Assembly: GCA_020445165.1 (NCBI GenBank)
Contig: JAGRHE010000054.1
Span: forward strand, 1-14,782
Length of the DNA stretch: 14,782 nt
Direction: 5' to 3'
From: Gammaproteobacteria bacterium
Lineage (GTDB): Bacteria > Pseudomonadota > Gammaproteobacteria > Chromatiales > Sedimenticolaceae
The position numbers were made by a program, and so were the translations under genes. A model generated the notes under the pieces. That model saw nothing but the letters and a program-made list of their open reading frames with translations. It was not told where the DNA came from and searched no databases. Below, piece by piece: positions 6,968-13,990 of the stretch (position 1 is the stretch's first letter; the number at the start of each line of letters is the position of its first letter).

Positions 6968-8131
6968 TCAATCAGCCAGCAAAGGCTGCCCCAGGAGTGC
7001 GCGTCCAATCCACACACGCAGGATATCCGTGGTCGGGGACATCAGGTGACAGGCGCGGGCGTCTCTCAACATCCTGTGGAGGTTGGAGCCTTTGCGGTAT
7101 CCAATGCCACCATTCAGCGTCATGGACTCGTTGACCAGTTGCACCACGCAGTCGGCGACCTCGGCCTTTGCGGACATGACGGCGATTAGTGCATCGGGTT
7201 CGCCGGCATCGAAACTGCGAGCCGCGTGATAGATGAGCTGCCGGGTTCGCTCGACAGTCGCCCACAGGATCGCGAGACGATGCTGCAGTACGGACGATTG
7301 GGCCAGGTTCGTTCCGGTGTGTGCGTGGTAGCGACGCGACATGTGCCGGCGAGCTTCTTCCAACGCGGAACTGGCCACTCCGAGATAGGTGCCGCTCATG
7401 GCGACCAGAAAATATGGCATAACCACGTTGAACGTGTACCAGATCTGGTCACCTTCGCTGCCAAGCAGGTTGGCCCGAGGTATCTCGAGACCGGGCAGTT
7501 CCATCGAGCGTGAAGAGTTTCCACGCATACCCAGGCCGTCCCATGGCGCTCCCCAACGGATACCGGGCGTGTCGTCGTCGACGATCACGCAGGAAAATTT
7601 GCCGACCGGCGCCTCGGGCTCTGCGGCCACTGCCGACACGACGTAGGAATCAGCGTGGCCGCCATTGGTGACGAAGGTCTTGGTACCTGTCAGGAGAAAG
7701 GTCTGGTCGTCGACTGCCTCGAGCGAGGTCTGCGGCAGGTAGAAGTGTGCGCCGGTACCGGCCTCACTCAGTGAAAGCGTGGTGATATGCCGGCCTTCGC
7801 AAATCGGAGTGAGATAGCGTGCCTGCTGGTCCTCGGTGGCATTGGCGGCGATAACCGATGTGCCGACGGAGTGCATTCCGAAACAGATCGCTGTCGAGGC
7901 ACACTCGCGTCCCAGGGTTTCACATACCCGCGTCAGTGCGTACAGGCCGCATCCCCGGCCACCGAATTGTTCCGGCACGACCAGGCCACCGAACCCGGCA
8001 TCCTGCATTGCGCGAAGCCCTGTTGCCGGCCAGCGGGCCAGGGCATCGGTCTCGCTGCTCAAAGGACCGACGACCTCGGTGGCAATCTCCTGCACGCGCG
8101 GGAGGATAGTGCTCAGGTCATCGCCAAACAT
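6968..8131 (-). CDS. Acyl-CoA dehydrogenase-like flavoprotein lacking the usual catalytic Glu
   Basis: A 387-aa acyl-CoA dehydrogenase fold. GLVVPEQFGGRG (residues 48-60) begins the N-terminal helical domain motif, TLSLSEAGTG (about 119-128) matches the substrate/FAD segment LTEPGAGS, and GTKTFVTNGGHAD follows as in the family. NGGIGY (about 340) precedes the final helix. The usual YEGT, whose Glu is the base in most members, is replaced by LMSPTTDIL, and the alternative Glu position of isovaleryl-CoA dehydrogenase also appears not to be Glu. It may therefore be an inactive or repurposed member, or a flavin-dependent oxygenase of the same fold. The ATG at 8131 has AAGGAG 6 nt upstream. It stands directly before the kinase gene, so substrate binding for sensing is one possibility; acyl chain metabolism downstream of alkane oxidation is another. 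Confidence 0.85.
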   Translation of the reverse strand: MFGDDLSTILPRVQEIATEVVGPLSSETDALARWPATGLRAMQDAGFGGLVVPEQFGGRGCGLYALTRVCETLGRECASTAICFGMHSVGTSVIAANATEDQQARYLTPICEGRHITTLSLSEAGTGAHFYLPQTSLEAVDDQTFLLTGTKTFVTNGGHADSYVVSAVAAEPEAPVGKFSCVIVDDDTPGIRWGAPWDGLGMRGNSSRSMELPGLEIPRANLLGSEGDQIWYTFNVVMPYFLVAMSGTYLGVASSALEEARRHMSRRYHAHTGTNLAQSSVLQHRLAILWATVERTRQLIYHAARSFDAGEPDALIAVMSAKAEVADCVVQLVNESMTLNGGIGYRKGSNLHRMLRDARACHLMSPTTDILRVWIGRALLGQPLLAD

Positions 8132-8172
8132 CCTGTGCTCCTTACCCTTGTTGTCGGATAAGGATAGGGCAT

Positions 8173-8197
8173 CCGGGGGCGGTATACCCGCCCCCGG
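8173..8197 (-). other. GC-rich intercistronic stem-loop
   Basis: CCGGGGGCGG (8173-8182) and CCGCCCCCGG (8188-8197) form a perfect 10-bp stem with a 5-nt loop, between the 100-aa protein gene and the dehydrogenase-like gene. No T-tract follows on the minus strand. It may reduce read-through or stabilise the upstream message, so the two small genes could be expressed more strongly than the kinase and regulator. Confidence 0.6.
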
Positions 8198-8239
8198 ACC
8201 GATCTCGGCGATTTTATTCTTCCCGCTGCCCAATGCGCG

Positions 8240-8542
8240 TCAATGGTGGTCGATGAGCGAGAAGGATCGAACCTTGTCCAGTGGCTCTATGCGATTGGCA
8301 TGCGTACCCACGAGGCAGTTGCCACCTTTGTCACAGCCCCAGATGTGGTACGCCTTGAAGTTGTGCAGATCCTCCGGCAATTGTTCACGGTGCGGCATCT
8401 CCTTGGCTACCAGGCGCTCGGTCGAATTCTCTGACCGCAGATGATCGCGAATGCGGGCGAGTTCGGCCTGAAGTTCCTCGGCGCGCTCGCCGCTCCATTC
8501 GCCGACCTTGCGGCCGGAATTGGTGTTGATGTCGTTATTCAT
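8240..8542 (-). CDS. Hypothetical 100-aa protein with a Cys pair
   Basis: I do not recognise this family. The protein is hydrophilic with no signal peptide or membrane segment. Residues 14-50 look helical and charged (ERAEELQAELARIRDHLRSE region). Then come LHNFKAYHIWGCDKGGNC with Cys70 and Cys76 (C-x5-C), nearby His60 and His66, and a His-His C-terminus. The Cys/His set could bind a metal or form a disulphide; this is inference. The ATG at 8542 has a strong GGAGGTG 8 nt upstream, which supports it as a real gene. It lies 20 nt after the Nif11-like gene, so the two are surely co-transcribed, and a stem-loop separates them from the dehydrogenase-like gene. Confidence 0.8.
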   Translation of the reverse strand: MNNDINTNSGRKVGEWSGERAEELQAELARIRDHLRSENSTERLVAKEMPHREQLPEDLHNFKAYHIWGCDKGGNCLVGTHANRIEPLDKVRSFSLIDHH

Positions 8543-8562
8543 CGCAGTTCACCTCCAGGCCT

Positions 8563-8841
8563 TCAAAACCGCTCTGCGATCAGGCGCAGGACGGGCTTTG
8601 GAATCACCCAGTTGCTGCCCTGCTTCTGCTCCTGTACGACGATCAACAGGTCGTCACGGGAGAATTCACAGCCCTGTTCGGCTCCGAGTGCCACATACAG
8701 GTCGATGAAACTGTCTTTGTCCGGTGTTTGATCGAGCTTGTCGAGCAAGGTTCGATCATCCTTCAGAATTTCACCGAATTGCCTGATCGTTTTCTCGAAC
8801 GGGCGTGCCTTGAGGTCTCTTTCCAAAGCGGATTCCAACAT
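8563..8841 (-). CDS. Nif11-like small protein
   Basis: A 92-aa protein. Residues 18-62 (QFGEILKDDRTLLDKL, then DKDSFIDLYVALGAEQGCEF and SRDDL) follow the Nif11 domain pattern: helix with xDPxLxxKL, a mid helix with AxxxG, and a F-S/T-x-x-D/E-L end. Nif11 proteins occur as small stand-alone proteins in nitrogen fixers and as leader parts of ribosomally made peptides. Here the C-terminal 30 residues (VVQEQKQGSNWVIPKPVLRL) have no GG cleavage site or Cys/Ser/Thr-rich core, and no modifying enzyme is near, so a precursor-peptide role is unlikely. The ATG at 8841 has GGAGGA 7 nt upstream; the frame is open to 8892. First gene of the operon that ends with the kinase and regulator. Family call is by eye. 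Confidence 0.65.
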   Translation of the reverse strand: MLESALERDLKARPFEKTIRQFGEILKDDRTLLDKLDQTPDKDSFIDLYVALGAEQGCEFSRDDLLIVVQEQKQGSNWVIPKPVLRLIAERF

Positions 8842-8963
8842 TGCATATTCCTCCGGTAGCTGAGTCGAATTGCGCCTGGCCGGGGTGCCCAAGGGTTCAA
8901 CGAGAACCAGAAGATCAGGGCGGTCGGGGCCGGCGGTTTTCAGGCTAATTCGTCGGCGGATCG

Positions 8964-9006
8964 AAAATAACCGGAGTGTTTACGCCACGTTACCCGTAAT
9001 ACTACG
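8964..9006 (-). promoter_or_regulatory. Probable activator site and -10 of the Nif11-like/kinase operon
   Basis: On the minus strand CGTAGTATTACG (8995-9006) is identical to the site before the monooxygenase operon. A -10-like TATTTT (8964-8969) begins 31 nt from its centre, against 32 nt in the other promoter. No -35 consensus is seen. The leader to the first start codon would be about 115 nt. The regulator encoded at the end of this operon probably autoregulates here. Confidence 0.45.
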
Positions 9007-9322
9007 GTGCCCATGACGGGTTCGGCGTAGTGCCGGAGTGCGCAGGACCGGTAATGGCGTCGACTGTCTTGCAGAGACTCTGCCTCCCAGAGCGGGTCAA
9101 CGTCACTCGGCATTGGTCTGCCGGTCGGAGGAGCAGGCTATGACAATGACCGCATTGCACCGTTTCGGTGCCGCCACCCGTTTGGTGCACGGGTTGAGTC
9201 TGTTCCGCGCCCGGACTTTTGGTTGGCATGCCCCGAGCCTTGGCGCGATTCATCCGTCGCTATTCATGAAAAACGCCTTTTTTCGGATAGTTGCTGGCAT
9301 GCCACGGGCAACTGGCAGAATT
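9007..9322. other. Long intergenic stretch between divergent units
   Basis: Together with the flanking promoter elements this makes a 531-nt gap (8842-9372) between the Nif11-like gene and the 66-aa ORF. Beyond the two promoters I see a 9-bp direct repeat TGGCATGCC at 9224-9232 and 9295-9303 (the second within the palindrome TGGCATGCCA), which could be sites for a sigma-54 activator at roughly -120 and -50. An ORF at 9140-9367 with a fair ribosome site is weak and contains the sigma-54 promoter; I do not call it. Confidence 0.35.
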
Positions 9323-9338
9323 TGGCGCGTGCATTGCT
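9323..9338 (+). promoter_or_regulatory. Sigma-54 (RpoN) promoter
   Basis: TGGCGCGTGCATTGCT fits the -24/-12 consensus TGGCACG-N4-TTGCW with one mismatch and exact spacing (GG at 9324-9325, GC at 9336-9337). Transcription would start near 9349, leaving a leader of about 24 nt that contains GGAGGTGA before the ATG at 9373. Position and orientation support expression of the 66-aa ORF. The required enhancer-binding protein is not encoded in this window. Confidence 0.6.
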
Positions 9339-9372
9339 TGTGCTTGTACGTGGCAATCTGGAGGTGACGTTC

Positions 9373-9573
9373 ATGGTCCTGACTTACGATCTCGAAAGCT
9401 TCTCTACCATCGAACCCGAGGACGCTGTAGCGCTGACCCTAATCCGGGTCGGCACTGCAGTCGCCGAATTGCGGTTACAGCGTGTTGCGGAGACGATACC
9501 GCCCGACGAAGGCACGGTGCAGGACTTTTCAGGTGTCATCGGCGCGCAGGCTCTCGCGTGCCTGGCTGAGTAG
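9373..9573 (+). CDS. Hypothetical 66-aa protein
   Basis: Not recognised. An acidic protein beginning MVLTYDLESFSTIEPEDAV, predicted mostly helical, with one Cys near the C-terminus and no signal or membrane segment. The case for a real gene is the strong GGAGGTGA ribosome site 6 nt before the ATG and the well-placed sigma-54 promoter match just upstream. The frame stays open upstream to 9223 but that part crosses the promoter, so the internal ATG is preferred. It is divergent from the Nif11-like operon and followed by a hairpin at 9603-9629, so it appears to be its own transcription unit. Confidence 0.6.
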   Translation: MVLTYDLESFSTIEPEDAVALTLIRVGTAVAELRLQRVAETIPPDEGTVQDFSGVIGAQALACLAE

Positions 9574-9602
9574 GTCCTCGGCACCCTAAGCGAGGGCGCC
9601 GC

Positions 9603-9629
9603 CATCCGATTTGCTTCACAAGTCGGATG
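9603..9629 (+). terminator. Hairpin after the 66-aa ORF, possible terminator
   Basis: CATCCGATTTG (9603-9613) pairs with CAAGTCGGATG (9619-9629) over 11 bp with one G-T wobble and a 5-nt loop, 30 nt after the stop codon. No T-tract follows, so it is a weak candidate for intrinsic termination. Confidence 0.4.
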
Positions 9630-9803
9630 CTGGCATCAATCTGCCGTGTCATTGAAGTCCGGATTTTGCCGTCCGGGCAGCCTATACCGATCCCATCGAT
9701 CCGGAATGCGTCGTCGATTGCGGATTGCCGTTGTTTCCAAGCCCAGCTGGCCCTAGAGTCTCCGGCCTGTCACTGAATCACGCCTTCCCGGAGATAACTG
9801 CAC

Positions 9804-10193
9804 ATGTATGAATTTCACGTCACCCTGCCCATGGCCTTCGACACTGCGATTGAGCACCTGCGCGACGTATTGATGTCGGAGCACCTCGGGATCGTCAGCG
9901 ACGTCGATGTGCAGGCGATCTTCAAGAACAAGATGGGCAAGGAGATTCCGGCCTACCGAATCCTTGGCGCATGCAATCCGAAACTGGCGGACCGTGTCAT
10001 CAGCGACCAGCCGAATGCCGGTGTGCTTCTGCCATGCAACGTGGTCGTGCGCCAAACCGGCGCGAAGACCACCGAAGTGGCGCTTCTCGAGCCTGGTGCG
10101 GTCTTGGGGCTGACACAAAGCGCCGAGGCCATGGCTGTGGCCGAGGAGGCGAAGGCAATGCTGATGCGGGTGGTCGACAAGTTGTCTCGCTGA
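9804..10193 (+). CDS. DUF302-family protein
   Basis: A 129-aa cytoplasmic protein of the DUF302 family, whose function is not established. Diagnostic segments are YRILGACNP (51-59) and LLPCNVVV (75-82), followed by a variable loop and the helical end SAEAMAVAEEAKAMLMRVV. Length matches stand-alone members. Cys57 and Cys78 lie in the two conserved motifs; whether they act in redox or metal chemistry is not known. The ATG at 9804 has GGAG about 10 nt upstream. A weak promoter guess is TTGTTT (9731-9736) and TAGAGT (9754-9759) with a 17-nt spacer. It is a single-gene unit ending at a clear terminator, and shows no direct link to the monooxygenase genes other than position. Confidence 0.85.
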   Translation: MYEFHVTLPMAFDTAIEHLRDVLMSEHLGIVSDVDVQAIFKNKMGKEIPAYRILGACNPKLADRVISDQPNAGVLLPCNVVVRQTGAKTTEVALLEPGAVLGLTQSAEAMAVAEEAKAMLMRVVDKLSR

Positions 10194-10216
10194 CCAGGCA
10201 TGTTGCCGCCTGAAAA

Positions 10217-10246
10217 CAAACAAGCCCGCAATCGCGGGCCTGTTTG
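10217..10246. terminator. Bidirectional intrinsic terminator
   Basis: GCCCGC (10224-10229), loop AATC and GCGGGC (10234-10239) are extended by CAAACA/TGTTTG to a stem spanning 10217-10246 with one mismatch. It lies between the convergent DUF302 gene (+) and the membrane-protein gene (-), with A-rich sequence on one side and TGTTTGCTTG on the other, so it can end transcription from both sides. Confidence 0.85.
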
Positions 10247-10266
10247 CTTGATCGTGACACTACCGT

Positions 10267-10608
10267 TCAGTGCGCTTTCTTGATCTCGTCGAATGGGTCG
10301 GTTTCGGTTTCCTCGGCTTCGACATGGTGGTCGCGAGGACTCCAGATGCCGTGACAGCGATCCGCTTCGACGCCCTGGATCGTCAGCATGGTCCATACAG
10401 CTGCGATTCCCCACATGGCGAACCCAAGGCCGACGGTGTACCAGCTGATCCCTGTTTCCCCGGTCGGTCCACCGAGGAAGCCGTAAACGACGCTGACTAC
10501 GCCGAACAGCCAGAAAACTGTTACCGGCGCAGCGCAATTGGTGCCGCAGCCGAATCGGCAGGCGCCGACCGGCGGCATGAGCGCCGTAGTCAAATATCTC
10601 TTTGCCAT
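10267..10608 (-). CDS. Small Cys-containing membrane protein, function unknown
   Basis: A 113-aa protein I cannot assign. Residues 1-27 hold CRFGCGTNC (Cys17, Cys21, Cys25; C-x3-C-x3-C). Two membrane segments follow, VTVFWLFGVVSVVYGFL (29-45) and YTVGLGFAMWGIAAVWTML (57-75). Then comes a soluble acidic tail with RCHG (Cys85, His86), DHH (93-95) and EAEETETDPFDE. The Cys and His residues suggest a metal or redox centre near the membrane, but that is inference. The start is uncertain: the ATG at 10608 and the one at 10620 (MKQEMAKRYL) both have poor ribosome sites (AGGGA or GAGG at awkward distances). It converges on the DUF302 gene at the bidirectional terminator. Confidence 0.75.
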   Translation of the reverse strand: MAKRYLTTALMPPVGACRFGCGTNCAAPVTVFWLFGVVSVVYGFLGGPTGETGISWYTVGLGFAMWGIAAVWTMLTIQGVEADRCHGIWSPRDHHVEAEETETDPFDEIKKAH

Positions 10609-10806
10609 TTCCTGCTTCATCCCTCTGGGTGCGTTTTTTATTGTCGTTATTGGGCGATTAGTACCATGCCGGGCAGGGGCGGGCAACCACATTCGCATGG
10701 CCGGGGGATGCAATCGGCAGATTTCCCGGGTGCCCGAGAACCGCCCCCGAACCCGAGCGGGGTGAATCCAGGGATCGATATCAAGGGGTGGAAACGACGG
10801 CGGTAA
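10609..10806. other. Intergenic region upstream of the small membrane protein gene
   Basis: About 200 nt between the membrane-protein start and the suhB stop codon. It contains GC-rich, partly complementary runs (CCCGGG and CCCCCG/CGGGG around 10726-10762) that could serve as a suhB terminator, but no T-tract follows. No convincing promoter hexamers were found. Confidence 0.25.
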
Positions 10807-11604
10807 TCAGGCGCGCAGACCGTCGACCAGGTGTGGCGTGATCGTCTTGACCATCTCACGGTGCAGGCGAACGCCGGCGGCGATGACGTTGCCGGTTTCC
10901 AGGTGACGGCTGCCGCCACCAATGTCGCTGACCACGCCACCGGCCTCCTGGACCAGCAGCGCACCGGCGGCAAAATCCCATTGCGACAGGCCCAGTTCCC
11001 AGAATCCGTCGATGCGACCGGCGGCGACGTAGGCGAAATCCAGGGCCGCTGATCCCGGACGGCGGATGCCGGCGGTTTCACGGGCGAGCGCTTTGAGCAT
11101 CCCCAGGTAGGGATCGATGAAGCGCTGGTCGCGGAACGGGATGCCGGTGCCGATCAGGGCGCCCTTGAGTCCCTTGATCTCGCTGACCCGCAGACGCCTG
11201 TCGTTCAACAGCGCGCCCGATCCACGTACGGCGGTGTACATCTCGTCGTGTACCGGGTCGTACACGACCGCGTTTTCCAGCCGCCCACGATGGGTCAGCG
11301 CGATCGACACGGCGAACTGCGGAAAGCCGTGCAGGTAATTGGTTGTACCGTCGAGCGGATCGATCACCCACTGGTACTCGTCCTTGCCTTGTGCGCCGCT
11401 TTCCTCGGCCAGGATGGCATGTGCGGGATAGGCTTTGCGGATCACGTCGATGATCGCGGCCTCGGCATTGCGATCGACCTCGCTGACGTAGTCGTTGGCC
11501 TGCTTTTCGGCCACGGTCAGGGTGTCGAGACGGCCGAACGACCGCATGATGATGCTGCCTGCCTGGCGCGCGGCCCGCACGGCGATGGTGGTAGTGGGAT
11601 TCAT
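10807..11604 (-). CDS. suhB: Inositol-1-monophosphatase SuhB
   Basis: A 265-aa Mg-dependent phosphatase of the inositol monophosphatase family; in E. coli SuhB also acts as an Nus-associated factor for rRNA transcription. Metal-site residues are visible: Glu67-Glu68 in ILAEESG, IDPLDGT (81-87, with Asp82 and Asp85) and LSQWD with Asp210. The N-terminus MNPTTTIAVRAARQAG closely follows the E. coli start, which supports the ATG at 11604 despite a weak ribosome site. Length is normal (E. coli about 267). It is divergent from trmJ across a 118-nt gap, an arrangement widespread in gammaproteobacteria. Nothing unusual is seen. Confidence 0.97.
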   Translation of the reverse strand: MNPTTTIAVRAARQAGSIIMRSFGRLDTLTVAEKQANDYVSEVDRNAEAAIIDVIRKAYPAHAILAEESGAQGKDEYQWVIDPLDGTTNYLHGFPQFAVSIALTHRGRLENAVVYDPVHDEMYTAVRGSGALLNDRRLRVSEIKGLKGALIGTGIPFRDQRFIDPYLGMLKALARETAGIRRPGSAALDFAYVAAGRIDGFWELGLSQWDFAAGALLVQEAGGVVSDIGGGSRHLETGNVIAAGVRLHREMVKTITPHLVDGLRA

Positions 11605-11722
11605 GGCGCGCGAGAATACGGCAAACGCCCGTGATCGGAAACCCGCCTACGCAGATTTTCCCGCCTGCAGCGCCGTGTGGATGCGGCTGCAGGTCAACGC
11701 GTTGCGCTGGTAAGCTGAGACA

Positions 11723-12454
11723 ATGCAAGACAACCTTCGAATCGTCCTGGTGCAGACCTCGCACCCGGGCAACATCGGTGCGACTGCGCGCGCGATGAAG
11801 AACATGAACCTGCAACGACTGGTGCTGGTCGCGCCACGCGTCTTTCCCAGTGAAGAGGCCGAGGCGCGTGCCGCCGGCGCCGGCGATGTGCTGGAGCAGG
11901 CGGTCGTGGTCGAAACCCTGGCACAGGCCGTGGCCGACTGCCGGACCGTGATCGGGGCCAGTGCGCGCCTGCGGTCGGTCAGCTGGCCGCAACTCGATCC
12001 GCGCCAGAGTGCGCAGCTGGCCCATGCAGAAGCGGCCCAGGCACCGGTGGCCATGGTCTTCGGTCGCGAGAGCGCCGGACTGAGCAATGACGAGCTCGAC
12101 CTATGCACCCACCTGATGCATATCCCGACCAATCCTGCGTTCAGCTCGCTCAATGTGGCGATGGCTGTGCAGGTGATGGCCTACGAGTTGATGATGGCAG
12201 GCGGCGAGACCGCTGATGCCGAACCCGTCCGGACCGGGGTGGCGATGGCGAGCAATGCGCAGATGGAAGGTTTCTTTGCGCACCTCGGACAGGCGTTGGA
12301 CGACATCGGTTTCATCGATGCGGGACGATCACAGAAACTGATGCGCAGGCTGCGGCGCCTGTTTCACCGTGCGGCGCCGGACGAGGACGAGGTCAATATC
12401 CTGCGCGGCATCCTCAGCGCCGCCCAGGGCAGGAAGTCGATGCGGCGCGAATGA
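11723..12454 (+). CDS. trmJ: tRNA (cytidine/uridine-2'-O-)-methyltransferase TrmJ
   Basis: A 243-aa SPOUT methyltransferase that methylates the ribose of residue 32 in the tRNA anticodon loop. Motif 1 is SHPGNIGATARAMKNM (13-28) and motif 2 VFGRESAGLSNDEL (about 112-125); motif 3, IPTNPAFSSLNVAMAVQV, forms the deep trefoil knot that binds S-adenosylmethionine. The C-terminal extension (residues 165-243) is typical of TrmJ and longer than in TrmL. It starts at an ATG with a weak ribosome site (AAGCTGAG). It is divergent from suhB and followed after 110 nt by cysE. Confidence 0.96.
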   Translation: MQDNLRIVLVQTSHPGNIGATARAMKNMNLQRLVLVAPRVFPSEEAEARAAGAGDVLEQAVVVETLAQAVADCRTVIGASARLRSVSWPQLDPRQSAQLAHAEAAQAPVAMVFGRESAGLSNDELDLCTHLMHIPTNPAFSSLNVAMAVQVMAYELMMAGGETADAEPVRTGVAMASNAQMEGFFAHLGQALDDIGFIDAGRSQKLMRRLRRLFHRAAPDEDEVNILRGILSAAQGRKSMRRE

Positions 12455-12564
12455 ACCCTGGCGCCGCTCCCTGTCCCTGCGCCGGGTCGGGCCGGCGGGC
12501 GGCTGGTGGCTGGCAAGTGAATTCAGTACAGTCGTCTGATTGATTCCTGCCCGCGGAACCCAAG

Positions 12565-13368
12565 ATGTTTGAACAGATTCGCGAGGATGTCCGCGTCGTA
12601 TTCGACCGCGACCCGGCTGCCCGCAGCACGCTCGAGATCCTGACCGCTTATCCCGGTCTGCACGCCCTGATGTTTCATCGCATGGCGCACTGGCTGTGGC
12701 TCGCCGACGCGAAATGGCTCGGTCGCATGGTGTCGCACCTGGCACGCTGGTTGACCGGGATCGAGATCCACCCCGGGGCGGTAATCGGTCGGCGTTTCTT
12801 CATCGACCATGGCATGGGGGTCGTGATTGGCGAAACGGCGGTCATCGGTGACGATTGCACGCTGTATCACGGGGTCACCTTGGGCGGTACCAGCTGGCAG
12901 AAGGGCAAGCGTCACCCCACGCTGGCCAACGATGTCGTCGTCGGCGCCGGTGCCAAGGTGCTGGGTCCCATAGATATCGGCAGCGGCGCGCGCATCGGCT
13001 CGAACGCCGTTGTGTTGCGCGACGTACCCGCCGGCAGCACCGTGGTCGGTGTTCCCGGCCGCTTGATCGAACGCAAGGCCGAGCCGTCCGATACCGATCA
13101 TCGCGAAAAGATGGCGACCAAGATGGGCTTCGATGCCTACGGGGCGACGGCGGATGCGCCGGACCCGGTCGCACATGCCATCAATTGTATGCTCGATCAC
13201 GTGCACGTGATGGAAACCAAGATGCAGCGCATGTGCGAGGTCTTGCGCGAGATGGGATTTGAGCCGGGTGATGACGATCTGCCCGAACTGGGCTCGTGCG
13301 AGATCATTTCTACGGCCGAAGAGCTGCAGAAACTGCAACTGGAAGAGGGTGAAAAAGGCACGTCATGA
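12565..13368 (+). CDS. cysE: Serine O-acetyltransferase CysE
   Basis: A 267-aa enzyme that acetylates L-serine with acetyl-CoA, the first step of cysteine synthesis. Residues 1-60 form the helical N-terminal domain ([20 protein letters not shown]). Left-handed beta-helix hexapeptide repeats run from about 65 to 170, including IHPGAVIG, the catalytic [15 protein letters not shown] and YHGVTLGGT, and end [11 protein letters not shown]-terminal extension of about 90 residues ([14 protein letters not shown]) follows, as in proteins encoded next to isc genes. The usual feedback-inhibition region cannot be judged by eye. It sits between trmJ and iscR, linking cysteine supply to the desulphurase encoded downstream. 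Confidence 0.95.
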   Translation: MFEQIREDVRVVFDRDPAARSTLEILTAYPGLHALMFHRMAHWLWLADAKWLGRMVSHLARWLTGIEIHPGAVIGRRFFIDHGMGVVIGETAVIGDDCTLYHGVTLGGTSWQKGKRHPTLANDVVVGAGAKVLGPIDIGSGARIGSNAVVLRDVPAGSTVVGVPGRLIERKAEPSDTDHREKMATKMGFDAYGATADAPDPVAHAINCMLDHVHVMETKMQRMCEVLREMGFEPGDDDLPELGSCEIISTAEELQKLQLEEGEKGTS

Positions 13369-13394
13369 GCAGGTGAATCGATCCGCCTGAATTC

Positions 13395-13422
13395 TTGACT
13401 AATTTACTCGACAATGTATATT
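13395..13422 (+). promoter_or_regulatory. iscR promoter with overlapping IscR type 1 site
   Basis: TTGACT (13395-13400) and TATATT (13417-13422) are separated by 16 nt and form a good sigma-70 promoter 30 nt before the iscR start. GACTAATTTACTCGAC lying across the -35 and spacer resembles the IscR type 1 operator (GACT-AT-rich-AGTC), so [2Fe-2S]-IscR probably represses its own operon here, as in E. coli. Confidence 0.75.
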
Positions 13423-13453
13423 CCGCCGCAATATTGACGGCGGAGTGCGATCG

Positions 13454-13945
13454 GTGAGGCTGACGACCAAAGGGCGATATGCGGTTACTGCGATGCTCGA
13501 CCTGGCATTGCATCACGGCGGCGGGCCGATCACGCTGGCGGACATCGCCCAGCGCCAGGGCATCTCTCTCTCTTACCTCGAACAGCTGTTTGCCCGGCTG
13601 CGCAAGCGCAACCTGGTGTCGAGTGTGCGCGGACCGGGTGGTGGTTACACGCTCGGCCGGCTTGCCGGCGACATATACGTCGCCCAGGTCATCTCGGCGG
13701 TCGATGAAAACGTCGACACCACCAAGTGTGGCGGCGCGCATAATTGCCAGGATAACCAGCAGTGCCTGACGCATGATTTGTGGCAGGACCTGAGCAACCG
13801 GATCTACGAGTATCTCAACCAGATCAGTCTGCAGGACCTGATGAACCGGCGCGGTGTGCAGGAAGTCGCCTCGCGCCAGGAGAGCGGGGATGCACAGAGA
13901 TCGGTCCGCCTCGGTGACGTGGGCGCCAAGTCGGCCGGTGCGTGA
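13454..13945 (+). CDS. iscR: Fe-S cluster regulator IscR
   Basis: A 163-aa Rrf2-family repressor sensing Fe-S status. From the GTG at 13454 it reads [19 protein letters not shown], matching E. coli IscR; GGAG lies 8 nt upstream, whereas an earlier GTG at 13445 would overlap that site. The winged-helix domain covers residues 1-80, with RGPGGGYTL as the wing. Cluster ligands Cys92, Cys98, Cys104 and His107 are at the same positions as in E. coli. The C-terminal 25 residues are variable. First gene of the isc operon, 45 nt before iscS, and probably autoregulated through the site at 13395-13422. Confidence 0.97.
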   Translation: MRLTTKGRYAVTAMLDLALHHGGGPITLADIAQRQGISLSYLEQLFARLRKRNLVSSVRGPGGGYTLGRLAGDIYVAQVISAVDENVDTTKCGGAHNCQDNQQCLTHDLWQDLSNRIYEYLNQISLQDLMNRRGVQEVASRQESGDAQRSVRLGDVGAKSAGA

Positions 13946-13990
13946 TCCGATATCCTTCCTGACAGCCGCAAGCAGTTTTCGGAGCGCTTG

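Noticed and set aside
8563..8841. Nif11-like protein as a ribosomally made peptide precursor
   Set aside because: No GG cleavage site, no Cys/Ser/Thr-rich core and no lanthionine or cyclodehydratase enzyme nearby.
9140..9367. 75-aa ORF on the plus strand with GGAGGA 8 nt before its ATG
   Set aside because: The protein is rich in Arg, Phe, His and Trp without any recognisable pattern, and the sigma-54 promoter for the next ORF lies within it; it may be real but is not supported enough to call.
12523..13338. 271-aa minus-strand ORF opposite cysE
   Set aside because: Antisense shadow; cysE motifs are unmistakable on the plus strand.
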